A DNA stretch of 11,777 bases from an uncultured Bacteroidales bacterium (lineage in GTDB: Bacteria > Bacteroidota > Bacteroidia > Bacteroidales > Muribaculaceae), in the NCBI GenBank assembly GCA_900554845.1, contig USIY01000049.1, forward strand, positions 1-11,777, given 5' to 3'. Positions 1 through 8,700 of the stretch are shown here, piece by piece. Under the pieces are notes generated by a model. That model was not told where the DNA came from. It saw nothing but the letters and a program-made list of their open reading frames with translations, and did not search any database. The translations under genes were made by a program, and so were the position numbers. Each line of letters opens with the position of its first letter. Position 1 is the stretch's first letter.

Positions 1-732
1 GATTTTGGGTGCGGTGGTGTTGGTTCCGACGTCAATTCCGACATGGCACATTATGCCGAGGAAACAAAGGAATATGAAGGGACGGCCGAGCAACTTCAGG
101 CATTCGGCTATTCCGGTTGCCTTGTCCGGCTTCTCCTCCTCTATGGGAGTTGCGGCCAGAAGAGAGATCGAAAGGAAGCTGATGACGGCGTAGATCACGA
201 ACAGCGCTCTCCATCCGAGTCCGAATGTCGGAAACACCGTGGTGGCGCCCCATGCGGCGATGATGGGGGCAAGGAAGGACGCTATCGCCTTCACGAACTG
301 CCCGAAAGTAAGAGTCGATGCCAGCTTGTCTCCGCTGATAAGGTTAGTCACCAATGGATTCAGAGATGTCTGCATGATGGCGTTGCCGATGCCGAGAAGC
401 GAAAAGGAGACGAGCATCACGACATAGCTGTCGCCAAAGGCGGGGATAAAGAGGGATGCGGCCGTGACGGCAAGACTTATAAGCACTGTCTTCTTGCGTC
501 CTATTTTATTCATCAGCATGCCGGTGGGTACAGAGAAAATCAGGAACCAGAAGAAAACGAGCGATGGAAACAGATTGGCCTGGGAATCGGAAAGGCCCAA
601 GTCTTTCTGAACATAGTTGGAAGCGGTTCCCACGAGGTCCACGAATCCCATGACGAAAAAGCACAGCATCACAGGGATTATCTGAAGCATGAACGATTTC
701 CTGTTGGTTACCAGTGTTTGTGTCGTTGCCAT
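1..732 (-). CDS. MFS sugar permease, FucP/glucose-galactose porter type (3' end outside window)
   Basis: This is a polytopic inner-membrane sugar transporter, most likely a proton-coupled importer of fructose. The reading frame is open from ATG at 732 to the window edge (244 residues, C-terminal part missing; relatives are about 400-440 aa). It shows hydrophobic segments at about residues 14-35, 46-67, 79-97, 101-120 and 161-185. A loop motif GMLMNKIGRKKTVL at about 68-81 matches the MFS motif A (GxLxDRxGRR). The stretch HVGIDVGTNTTAPKI near the edge resembles the YVGxEVxxG region of the FucP (fucose:H+ symporter) family. It begins 9 nt after the GH32 stop codon, so the two are almost certainly one operon. 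An inner-membrane monosaccharide importer is also part of the B. thetaiotaomicron fructan locus. Fructose as substrate is inferred from context; glucose, galactose or fucose cannot be excluded from sequence alone. Confidence 0.88.
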   Translation of the reverse strand, partial: MATTQTLVTNRKSFMLQIIPVMLCFFVMGFVDLVGTASNYVQKDLGLSDSQANLFPSLVFFWFLIFSVPTGMLMNKIGRKKTVLISLAVTAASLFIPAFGDSYVVMLVSFSLLGIGNAIMQTSLNPLVTNLISGDKLASTLTFGQFVKAIASFLAPIIAAWGATTVFPTFGLGWRALFVIYAVISFLSISLLAATPIEEEKPDKATGIAECLKLLGRPFIFLCFLGIMCHVGIDVGTNTTAPKI

Positions 733-741
733 ATCGTTGTA

Positions 742-2577
742 TTATTTTATCGAATAAATTTTTAATTTTTCAATTTTGGCGTTGCCTCCGTTGGAAGCTA
801 TCGAGACGGTGGAGTAGGGTTCCGTGGGGAAAACGAGATTGGTCATGACAAACTTTCCGTCGTTGCCGAAAACTTCCATACTTGATTTGTCGATGAAAAT
901 CCTCAGGGATACTTTTTTCCCGTTGTCGAAAGTCGGGGCCACCGTCACCGCTGGGAAATCCTGACTGAAATCAACGATCCCGCTCTTGCTCCGGTCGAAC
1001 GACAGTGTATGGTCCGATGAATCATACATCAGATTTACGAACTCTCCCCCCTTGTTGGCGATCTTTATTCCCACTGCATCAGCTTTCCTGCAGTCCAGGT
1101 CAAGCAGGATTTCGCATACGCCGCCATTTGATTGCGGAAGAGCGAACTCACGGGCTTTCTTCCCTATTGACTTGTTGCTGGCCTTAGTCACTTCTTTGTC
1201 ACGGAGCGCGACAAGTTCCGGTGAAGGGGCCGAAGAGAGATAGATCTGACCGTCCTCGCCCTTGAACAAAGAGGCCTCACGGGGAAGAGTGTTCGCGCTG
1301 CGGAACTGCATTGTGGGCACTTCGGCGGCATATTGCCAGTTGCTCATCCAGCCTATCAGGGTGCGCCGGTTGTCGGGAGCGTCGCTCCAGCTCACGGTGG
1401 CGTAATGGTCCTTACCGTAGTCCATCCATTTCGTGGGGATATTTCCGTCGGCGTCAGTGTCGGCTTTGAAGGTCTTGCCGTCGAAGTCTCCTACAAAATA
1501 TTGCGTGGCGCTTCCGCCGAAGGGACCTCCGGGATTGATGTTGCATACCAGCACCCATTTTTCAACGTCCGTGCCATCTACTTTCAGTTTGAACAAATCG
1601 GGGCATTCCCATACGCCGTCCTGAGCTCCGATGCCTTTCCCGAAGGAACTTTGAAGAGTCCATTTCTTCAGGTCGGGGGAAGTGAAGATCAGCATCTCAT
1701 GGTCCAGCGCATGCGCAAGAGCGAGAACCCAGCGCTTGTTGTCGGCGTCCCAGAACATGTTGGGATCGCGTGCTTCGCTTTCCAAGGTGATGACGGGATT
1801 GCCGGGATATATTTCGAAAGTGCGCCCGTTGTCCTCGCTGTGGGCAAGACTCTGGATCTGGCTCGCTCCGGCCGAGGTATATAGGGAAACGACTGCATTT
1901 TTACCGAATCCGGCGGTATTCTCCGTGTCCACCACCGAGCTTCCGCTGAACACCGCGCCCAGGCCGTTGGCCTCGATTGCAGCCGGATGGTGCTCCCAGT
2001 TGACAAGGTCTTTCGAGGAGGAGTGACCCCAGGTCATGTTCTGCCACTTCGATCCGTAGGGGTTCCACTGATAGTAAAGATGCCATACGCCGTCCTTATA
2101 GAACATGCCGTTGGGATCGTTCATCCAGCCGTATAAAGGTGTGTGGTGATACGCAGGTCGGTATTTCTCCCTATTGACGGTGTCGAATGTGTCGGCCAGC
2201 GTCAGGTTCTTCCAGCAGGCGTCGTCTTTGGCTTCCCGTATGTTCGAACGGTCCTGCGTGGTGATGATGTTAAGCAGCACATCGTGACCTTTATAAGGAG
2301 TAAGGTCGAAGGGGACGCTGTAATCCACTTTGCTTTTTGCCAGCCGGACATAGATGGTGCGCTCAGGTTTCCCGTCTACAAGAACCTCTATTCTGGCGTC
2401 ATCGTTGGACTCCTGGACGGGCAGCATAAGGTATTTGCTATCCCCGGTGACTCTGACGAGAGTGTTGTTGACTCCAAGATGGTTCACTTCCACTCCCTCG
2501 GACACTGCCGCATAGGAGGCCGTCGCGATGGCTCCGAGCATCATTAAGGAAGCGATCCCTTTATTTATTCTGATCAT
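742..2577 (-). CDS. GH32 fructan beta-fructosidase (levanase/inulinase/invertase family), periplasmic
   Basis: This enzyme hydrolyses beta-fructosidic bonds in levan, inulin or sucrose-type substrates by the retaining mechanism. The 611-aa protein has a Sec signal peptide (about residues 1-24, hydrophobic core ASLMMLGAIATASYA) with no lipobox cysteine, so a periplasmic location is likely. Residues about 28-125 form an N-terminal beta-rich module like the one (DUF4980) found in Bacteroides GH32 enzymes. The five-bladed propeller follows (about 140-445). It carries WMNDPNG with nucleophile Asp154, ARDPN with transition-state Asp271, and WECPDLF with acid/base Glu324. The C-terminal beta-sandwich (about 460-611) has the typical SSMEVFGNDG motif. 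All three catalytic residues are intact. It is first in an operon with the permease. Exo-action, and levan versus inulin preference, cannot be read from the sequence; the periplasmic location favours an exo-acting fructosidase that feeds fructose to the permease and the HTCS sensor. Confidence 0.95.
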   Translation of the reverse strand: MIRINKGIASLMMLGAIATASYAAVSEGVEVNHLGVNNTLVRVTGDSKYLMLPVQESNDDARIEVLVDGKPERTIYVRLAKSKVDYSVPFDLTPYKGHDVLLNIITTQDRSNIREAKDDACWKNLTLADTFDTVNREKYRPAYHHTPLYGWMNDPNGMFYKDGVWHLYYQWNPYGSKWQNMTWGHSSSKDLVNWEHHPAAIEANGLGAVFSGSSVVDTENTAGFGKNAVVSLYTSAGASQIQSLAHSEDNGRTFEIYPGNPVITLESEARDPNMFWDADNKRWVLALAHALDHEMLIFTSPDLKKWTLQSSFGKGIGAQDGVWECPDLFKLKVDGTDVEKWVLVCNINPGGPFGGSATQYFVGDFDGKTFKADTDADGNIPTKWMDYGKDHYATVSWSDAPDNRRTLIGWMSNWQYAAEVPTMQFRSANTLPREASLFKGEDGQIYLSSAPSPELVALRDKEVTKASNKSIGKKAREFALPQSNGGVCEILLDLDCRKADAVGIKIANKGGEFVNLMYDSSDHTLSFDRSKSGIVDFSQDFPAVTVAPTFDNGKKVSLRIFIDKSSMEVFGNDGKFVMTNLVFPTEPYSTVSIASNGGNAKIEKLKIYSIK

Positions 2578-2659
2578 TGGTTTTATGTTTTTAGTCTGGT
2601 TAAGTATTCAATCTATCTTTGAGATTTTGTACGGTCGCGTTCTTTATCTTTCGACATTG

Positions 2660-2667
2660 CAAAACTA
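2660..2667 (-). promoter_or_regulatory. Predicted -7 box of the GH32-permease operon
   Basis: Read on the minus strand this is TAGTTTTG, an exact match to the Bacteroidetes sigma-ABfr -7 consensus TAnnTTTG. It lies about 80 nt upstream of the GH32 start codon. No TTTG -33 element is seen at the expected distance. The repeated GTGTATAAAA elements (2683-2716) occupy that place instead, which fits an activator-dependent promoter. Confidence 0.5.
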
Positions 2668-2682
2668 CAACAAACCATAAAG

Positions 2683-2716
2683 ATCGTGTATAAAAAATCG
2701 TGCAATGTGTATAAAA
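2683..2716. promoter_or_regulatory. Candidate HTCS operator in the divergent promoter region
   Basis: GTGTATAAAA occurs at 2686-2695 and again at 2707-2716, a spacing of 21 nt (two helical turns). Between them lies AAAAATCGTGC (2693-2703), which is repeated exactly upstream of susC (5664-5674). AraC-type regulators usually bind paired direct repeats spaced by about two turns. The element covers the missing -33 region of the GH32 promoter. Binding by the HTCS encoded next to it is inferred. Confidence 0.5.
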
Positions 2717-2773
2717 TTTGTTGTATCGCCCGATTTTTAACATCTTATGCACTCTTTTTCATAGGATTATCAT

Positions 2774-2781
2774 TAACTTTG
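2774..2781 (+). promoter_or_regulatory. Predicted -7 box of the HTCS gene
   Basis: TAACTTTG matches TAnnTTTG exactly and lies 51 nt before the HTCS start codon. The expected transcription start falls a few bases downstream, inside the palindrome at 2786-2805. No convincing -33 TTTG was found. Confidence 0.5.
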
Positions 2782-2785
2782 CAGA

Positions 2786-2805
2786 GAAGTTGTTTAAACA
2801 ACTTC
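2786..2805. repeat. Perfect 20-bp palindrome at the predicted HTCS transcription start
   Basis: GAAGTTGTTTAAACAACTTC is identical to its reverse complement over all 20 bases and is centred on GTTTAAAC. It starts 4 nt after the -7 box. It could be an operator for a dimeric repressor (including autoregulation) or a structure at the very 5' end of the mRNA. No T-tract follows, so it is not a terminator. Confidence 0.7.
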
Positions 2806-2832
2806 GAACCTTAAAAATCCAAGGATAATATA

Positions 2833-5565
2833 ATGAACAAGATTTTATCATACAGTCTCATGCTTGCTGTTTTGCTGATCCTCGCAGGTTGCACGGACAG
2901 TAAAGTCTATAAGATAGGTGTGTCTCAATGCAGTCAGGATGACTGGCGCATGAAAATGAACGATGAGATAAACCGTGAGATCATGTTCCATGAGGATGCT
3001 GTTGTCGAGATCCGTTCTGCCGACGACAGCAACGCGAAACAGATAGAGGACATCAAATATTTCGTAAAGAATGGATTTGACATAATCATTGTTTCTCCGA
3101 ATGAGGCGGCCGCCCTGACTCCTATTATAAAGGAAGTGTATGAGAAAGGCGTTCCGGTGGTGATTTTTGACCGAAACATCAACGGAGATTCATATACCGC
3201 CAGAATTGGCGTTGATGACGAGGGTCTTGGCCGTGCGGCCGCTCATTATGGACTCCATATGCTGGGCAAAGGGGCTAAGGCGATAGAGATCTATGGATTG
3301 AAAGGCTCCACGCCGGCGGAAGGAAGGCATAACGGATTCATCAAAGAATTCGAGTATAACGGTGGAGAGCTGCTGGCGAGCATACCTGGCAACTGGAACA
3401 AGGAAGACGCCATTCCGGTGGTTGATTCCCTTTTAAAAATATATCCTGAAGTAGACTTGATTTACGCGCACAACGACCGCATGGCGATCGGTGCGTCGGA
3501 AGTGACCCATAAGCATGGACGCGACAACATCCGGATCATCGGTATCGACGCGGCGCCAAATATCGGAATAAAGGCTGTCGCCGACAGTGTCATTGACGCA
3601 ACATTCCTGTATCCGACTGAAGGACATCGCCTGATACGTACCGCCTTGGCCATTCTGAAGAATCAACCTTATGACAAGGAGACGATATTGCCTGTGTCCT
3701 CCGCCGTGGATTTGTCCAATGCCGACATCCTCCTTTTGCAGAACGAGACACTGAAAGAGGAGACCGGGAAAATGAAATTGCTGAAAGCTCAGATTGACGA
3801 TTATTGGGCGCGCCATTCGTCGCAGACATCGTTGTTTTATGCCAGCATCGCCATAATAATACTGCTTTTCGGCGTCGGATTCCTCCTGCTGCGTGCATAC
3901 TGGCAGCGCAGCAAGCACCAGAAAGAGCTGTTGGTCCAGAACAAACTGCTTGAGGAAGAACGCGACAAACAAGCTCAGCTTAACGAACAGTTACAAGCCG
4001 CTACACAATCCAAACTGGTGTTTTTCACAAATGTGTCGCACGACTTGCGCACTCCCCTCACCCTTATCGCGGAGCCTGTGGCCCAGCTGGCAGAGGCCGA
4101 CAACCTTACCTCGCAGCAAATGACCCTCATAAAGATCGCCAACAAAAATGTAAAGATCCTGCAGCGGCTCATAAACCAGATACTCGACTTCAGAAAATAT
4201 GAGAACGGCAAGTTGAATCTGAGACTGACGGAAATAGATTTCAACCGGGCTGTCCATGACTGGATGGAGTCATTCTATTCCCTTGCACGGAAAAGGGACA
4301 TCAAGCTGACCCTCGAAACGCCGGACGCGGCCGCTCCAATGCCCGTCGCCGTTGACGCGGAAAAAATTGAGCGTGTGTTTTTTAACTTGATATCCAATGC
4401 TTTCAAATACACGCCCGACAATGGAACGATAAAAGTCTCTTACGAATGTAACGATACCTCTCTTACATTCAAGGTAGCCGATACCGGCGAAGGTATAAAC
4501 GAGAGGGATCTCGGCAATATTTTCGACCGATTCTATCAGGTGGACCGTATCCATCCGAAAGGATCGGGCATCGGTCTGTCGCTGGCGAAAGCCTTTGTTG
4601 AGTTGCATGGTGGTACGATCGGCGTGGAAAGCACAGTTAACATAGGTTCCGTCTTTACGGTGACATTGCCCATGCGGCATATAGCCGAAACCACTACTGT
4701 GTCCGAGAATGTAATAGGGCATGGGGATGTGGAAGCGGAACTTGACAACATTGAAGGCAATCTGATATTCGCCGCCGATAAGCCAATTGTCCTTGTCATC
4801 GACGACAACAAAGACATACAGAAACTGGTGAGTGAATTATTGAACGTCGATTATAACATAATCACCGCATCCAACGGAAAGGAAGGTGTGAGGATGGCGG
4901 CCAAATACGTCCCGGATTTGATAATCTGCGATGTGATGATGCCGGTGATGGACGGCCTGGAATGTTGCCGATATATAAAAAACGAAGTTTCCACTTCCCA
5001 TATTCCGGTGCTGATGCTCACCGCATGCTCTATGGACGAACAGCGCGTGCAGGGTTATGAAAGCGGCGCCGACGGTTATCTTTCAAAGCCTTTCAACAGC
5101 GCTGTGCTTAAATCCAGGTGCGCAAGTCTTATCTTGAACCGTAAGCGCATCAAGGATCTTTGGATGTCTCGGCCTGCGACAGTAAAAAAGAAAGAGGGGG
5201 AAAAGATATCCTCCGGCAATCTTCCGTCAGGAGATATCGACAACGAATTCTACAACCGTTTCCTTGAAATCTTGAACGAAGGAATGGGCAATCCGGATCT
5301 TAATGTCGATATGATAGCATCGAAAATGGGGTTGGAGCGCTCGCAGTTCTACCGTAAGATCAAAGCCCTTACAAACTATGCTCCCGTCGAGCTTATACGG
5401 CGCTTGCGACTGCAACGGGGACGCGAGCTTCTGATATCGACTGAGAAAACCATAGCGGAGATCGCCTATGACATCGGATTCTCCACACCGGCTTATTTCA
5501 CCAAATGTTATCGCGACGCCTATGGAGAAACCCCTTCTCAAGTCAGAAACAAACTGACGAATTGA
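2833..5565 (+). CDS. Hybrid two-component system regulator (HTCS) with periplasmic sugar-binding sensor domain
   Basis: This 910-aa protein is sensor kinase and transcription factor in one chain. Residues 1-20 are a signal sequence ending in the lipobox-like LAGC. Residues about 26-305 form a type I periplasmic binding protein fold like ribose-binding protein (IFDRNINGD at 111-119, AHNDRMAIGA at 212-221, IIGIDAAP at 235-242). A transmembrane helix (about 334-356) and a coiled-coil linker follow. The HisKA domain has VSHDLRTPLT with phospho-acceptor His403. The ATPase has N518/N522, DTGEG (550-554) and GSGIGLSLAK (577-586). The receiver has Asp657/658, phospho-acceptor Asp700, Thr730 and Lys752. 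An AraC-type HTH ends the protein (about 815-905). It lacks the beta-propeller repeats of most HTCS sensors and so matches the fructose-binding BT1754 type. It lies between the GH32 operon and susCD, which it probably activates when fructose accumulates in the periplasm. Confidence 0.95.
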   Translation: MNKILSYSLMLAVLLILAGCTDSKVYKIGVSQCSQDDWRMKMNDEINREIMFHEDAVVEIRSADDSNAKQIEDIKYFVKNGFDIIIVSPNEAAALTPIIKEVYEKGVPVVIFDRNINGDSYTARIGVDDEGLGRAAAHYGLHMLGKGAKAIEIYGLKGSTPAEGRHNGFIKEFEYNGGELLASIPGNWNKEDAIPVVDSLLKIYPEVDLIYAHNDRMAIGASEVTHKHGRDNIRIIGIDAAPNIGIKAVADSVIDATFLYPTEGHRLIRTALAILKNQPYDKETILPVSSAVDLSNADILLLQNETLKEETGKMKLLKAQIDDYWARHSSQTSLFYASIAIIILLFGVGFLLLRAYWQRSKHQKELLVQNKLLEEERDKQAQLNEQLQAATQSKLVFFTNVSHDLRTPLTLIAEPVAQLAEADNLTSQQMTLIKIANKNVKILQRLINQILDFRKYENGKLNLRLTEIDFNRAVHDWMESFYSLARKRDIKLTLETPDAAAPMPVAVDAEKIERVFFNLISNAFKYTPDNGTIKVSYECNDTSLTFKVADTGEGINERDLGNIFDRFYQVDRIHPKGSGIGLSLAKAFVELHGGTIGVESTVNIGSVFTVTLPMRHIAETTTVSENVIGHGDVEAELDNIEGNLIFAADKPIVLVIDDNKDIQKLVSELLNVDYNIITASNGKEGVRMAAKYVPDLIICDVMMPVMDGLECCRYIKNEVSTSHIPVLMLTACSMDEQRVQGYESGADGYLSKPFNSAVLKSRCASLILNRKRIKDLWMSRPATVKKKEGEKISSGNLPSGDIDNEFYNRFLEILNEGMGNPDLNVDMIASKMGLERSQFYRKIKALTNYAPVELIRRLRLQRGRELLISTEKTIAEIAYDIGFSTPAYFTKCYRDAYGETPSQVRNKLTN

Positions 5566-5584
5566 ACTGAAATACCACTATGAT

Positions 5585-5625
5585 AAAACGCATCTCGGCA
5601 GGTGTCCTGCCGCAGATGCGTTTTT
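5585..5625 (+). terminator. Rho-independent terminator after the HTCS gene
   Basis: The stem pairs ACGCATCT (5588-5595) with AGATGCGT (5614-5621), and CGGCAGG (5596-5602) with CCTGCCG (5606-5612). It has one bulged C (5613) and a TGT loop. It is flanked by AAAA on the left and TTTTT (5621-5625) on the right. It begins 20 nt after the HTCS stop codon and separates this gene from susC. The flanking A and T runs may let it work on both strands. Confidence 0.9.
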
Positions 5626-5642
5626 GTTAATCCATGAATACC

Positions 5643-5675
5643 AAAAACCGTGCATATGCTATCAAAAATCGTGCG
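5643..5675. promoter_or_regulatory. Candidate HTCS operator upstream of susC: paired AAAAAYCGTGC repeats
   Basis: AAAAACCGTGC (5643-5653) and AAAAATCGTGC (5664-5674) are direct repeats with a 21-nt spacing. The second copy is identical to 2693-2703 in the GH32/HTCS promoter region. The pair lies 60-90 nt upstream of the predicted susC -7 box, a usual place for an AraC-type activator. That the HTCS binds here is an inference. Confidence 0.55.
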
Positions 5676-5700
5676 TTGACCGGAATTTGATAGCTTGCAC
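5650..5700. repeat. Near-perfect inverted repeat in the susC promoter region
   Basis: The left arm GTGCATATGCTATCAAA (5650-5666) and the right arm TTTGATAGCTTGCAC (5686-5700) are inverted copies. The 9-bp core (GCTATCAAA/TTTGATAGC) is perfect and the outer GTGCA/TGCAC blocks also pair, with a 2-nt length difference. It overlaps the direct repeats at 5643-5675. The layout suggests a protein-binding site; there is no T-tract. Confidence 0.6.
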
Positions 5701-5734
5701 AACATTCTTTATAACCTGAAATATAATCGGATGC

Positions 5735-5742
5735 TAAATTTG
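5735..5742 (+). promoter_or_regulatory. Predicted -7 box of the susCD operon
   Basis: TAAATTTG matches the Bacteroidetes TAnnTTTG consensus and lies 30 nt before the susC start codon. No TTTG is found about 19 nt upstream, as expected for a promoter that depends on an activator. Confidence 0.55.
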
Positions 5743-5772
5743 CGTCAGAAATTTTAACAACAACACAATCAT

Positions 5773-8700
5773 ATGAAAAGAACAATTCTCAGTGCATTGT
5801 TGTCATTCCTGATGGCAATCATGGCGCAGGCGCAGAACATCACTGTGCATGGGACGGTGCTTTCAAAAACAGATGACGAACCGTTGATCGGAGCCACCGT
5901 CCTTTGTGAGGCAACCAATGCGGGAGCGGCGACCGACATCGACGGCAATTTTGAAATCTCTGTTCCGGAAGGATCGGTGTTAAAAGTTTCCTATGTGGGT
6001 TATCTTTCCACGGAAGTCAAGGCCACACCGGAAATGAAGATTTACCTTGAAGAGAATTCCGAACTTCTCGACGAAGTGGTGGTGGTCGGTTACCAGACCG
6101 TCCGTAAAGCGGATGTCACAGGCGCCGTTTCCGTGGTTTCGACCAAATCGTTGGAGACATCGTCCGATACGGATCCCATGCGTGCCCTGCAGGGAAAAGT
6201 GCCGGGAATGACAATCACCAGCAACGGATCCCCGAGTGGAGTAGGTTCGGTCCGCATCCGTGGTATCGGTTCTTTCAATGCCTCACAGGATCCTTTGTTC
6301 GTAATAGACGGCGTTCCCACCACAGCGACATTGAATTCTCTCAACATGAACGACATCGAGAGCATGCAAGTTCTGAAGGACGCGGCCTCAGCATCAATTT
6401 ATGGCTCGCGCGCGGCGAACGGTGTGATCATCATCACAACCAAAAAAGGGAAAGCTGCCCAGGTAAATAAAGTCAACGTAAGTTTCTCCGCCAACCTTAC
6501 GGCACAGTTCTATTCATCGCAGGCAACCATGAAGCTTCTGGATACTCCCGGATATGCCACAGCAATGGCCCAGGCTGCGCTTAACGATGGCATAGACCCT
6601 GTGGCTTACGCATCAGGATACGGTCTGAATCTCAACGCTGCCTCCGGATATCCGATCAAAGTTTATGATATAGCCAACAATAGGTACGTGGATTATACAG
6701 TCAACGGATATTATGATGACTTCATCAACGCAAAGCGCACGATGAAGATGTCGAACACCGACTGGCTTGATGAAATCTCGCGCACTGGCTTCGCCCAAAG
6801 TTATGACGCATCGGTGTCATCGGCCACTGAAAAAGCCAATGTATTCTTTTCCTTAGGTTATAAGAAAAACGACGGTATCCTTAAATATACCAATTTTGAG
6901 AATATAGCCGCTCGTATCAACTCCACGTTCAATATAAGCCGAGTGGTGTCGGTAGGTGAGAATTTCACTCTGACGCATACCAAGCAGGTGGATTGCCAGC
7001 CGATGGAAAACGCACTAAAGATGCCAAGTATTGTGCCCGTGTTCGAAACGGACGGCACCACTTACGCCGGTCCTGTGGGAAGTATGGCCGACCGTCAGAA
7101 CCCTCTCCGTGAGCTCGCGTTCAACAAGGACAATGCGCTTAATGTGTGGCGTCTTTTCGGAAATGCCTTCATTGACATAAAACCTGTGGAAGGTCTGGTG
7201 TTGCGCAGCAATTTCGGACTCGACTATGACGCGGCATTCATTCACTCCTACAACTATACATTCCACAGCGATATCGTGAACAACGACACCAACTCAACCA
7301 CAATGTCACAGGCGAACGACTCGAAATGGACCTGGAGCAACACGGCGAATTATAATTTCACTGTGGCCAAAGACCATACGTTCACAGTCCTCGCCGGTAT
7401 GGAAATATTCCGCCAGAGCCGTATTGATTTCTCCGGGTACAATGAGGATTATGACATTGAGACACCCGACTACATGTACCCCGACGCATCGGTGGGTGTC
7501 GAGAAATCCACCGGTAATAAATCGGCTTATTCTTTGGTATCGTTCTTCGGCAAGCTTGATTACAACTGGCGCGATCTATTGCTCGCTTCCTTTACAATCC
7601 GTCGTGACGGCTCCTCCAGATTCGGCCGAAACAACAGATACGGCACTTTCCCCGCCGCGACACTCGGTTACCGTATTTCGGAAAACATCAACAAATCCTG
7701 GCTGAACGATCTTAAACTGCGTCTTTCCTGGGGTAAGACCGGTAACCAGGCAATATCCAATACAGCCCGTTACGCGCTTTATGTAGCTGATTATGGAAAC
7801 GATCGTGTGACTTCCACGGCCTATGACTTGATGCTCCAGCAGAGCGGTATTTTTCCTTCGGGTTACATAGCCAGTCAGACTGCCAACGACAACCTGAAAT
7901 GGGAAACCACCATACAGTATAACGCCGGAATCGACTACAGTCTGTTCAACGACCGTCTATTCGGTACTGTTGACGCCTACATTAAAGATGTGGAAGATAT
8001 GCTTATCACCCCGGCCTATCTGGGTGCCATGGGCGAGGGCGGCGCTTCCTGGCTCAACGGTCCCTCGCTCCGCAACTGGGGTATGGAATTCCTGATCGGC
8101 TGGCGCGATGAATTGAAAAACGGATTCTCGTATAAGGCGACATTGAACTTTGACTTCTTCCGCAACCGTGTGACCTATCTGCCCAACACTACCACCGGTT
8201 CTTACGCCCATACTACAAAAGAAAACCTCGTTCAGTCGCGCCAGCCTTACGGCTCGATAGTGGGTTATGTGTTCGACGGTCTTTTCAAGACCCAGGAGGA
8301 AGTGCTGACGTCAGGCCAGGACAACGCTCGCCTTGGCGGCATGAAATACGCCGATCTTAACGGTGACGGACGTATCACTCCCGATGATCAGACCTGGATC
8401 TTCAATCCGGTTCCCGATCTGTCGTTCGGCCTGAATGTGGAGCTCGGATACAAAAACTTCGACCTGCAGATGTTCTGGCAGGGTGTGCTGGGCCAGGATG
8501 TCTACAACAACCAGAAATTCCAGAACGACTTCTGGAGCGTAACCGATGCCGGAAGCAACAAAGGCGAGCGCGTGCTCGACGCGTGGTTGCCCGAGGTCAA
8601 TTCCTCCTCTACGATTCCTATGCTGACTACCAATAACAAAGGTGACGAAGGACGCACATCCTCTTATTTCGTGGAGAACGGTTCCTACGCAAAACTCCGC

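Noticed and set aside
43..765. A 240-codon plus-strand ORF over the permease gene
   Set aside because: Its translation is rich in charged residues and Cys/His without any family signature. The minus strand of the same DNA encodes a clear MFS permease, so this is a shadow frame.
1333..1884. A 183-codon plus-strand ORF inside the GH32 gene
   Set aside because: It lies antisense to intact GH32 catalytic motifs and has no recognisable domain.
3433..3972. A 179-codon minus-strand ORF inside the HTCS gene
   Set aside because: It is antisense to the conserved sensor and transmembrane regions and shows no protein-like features.
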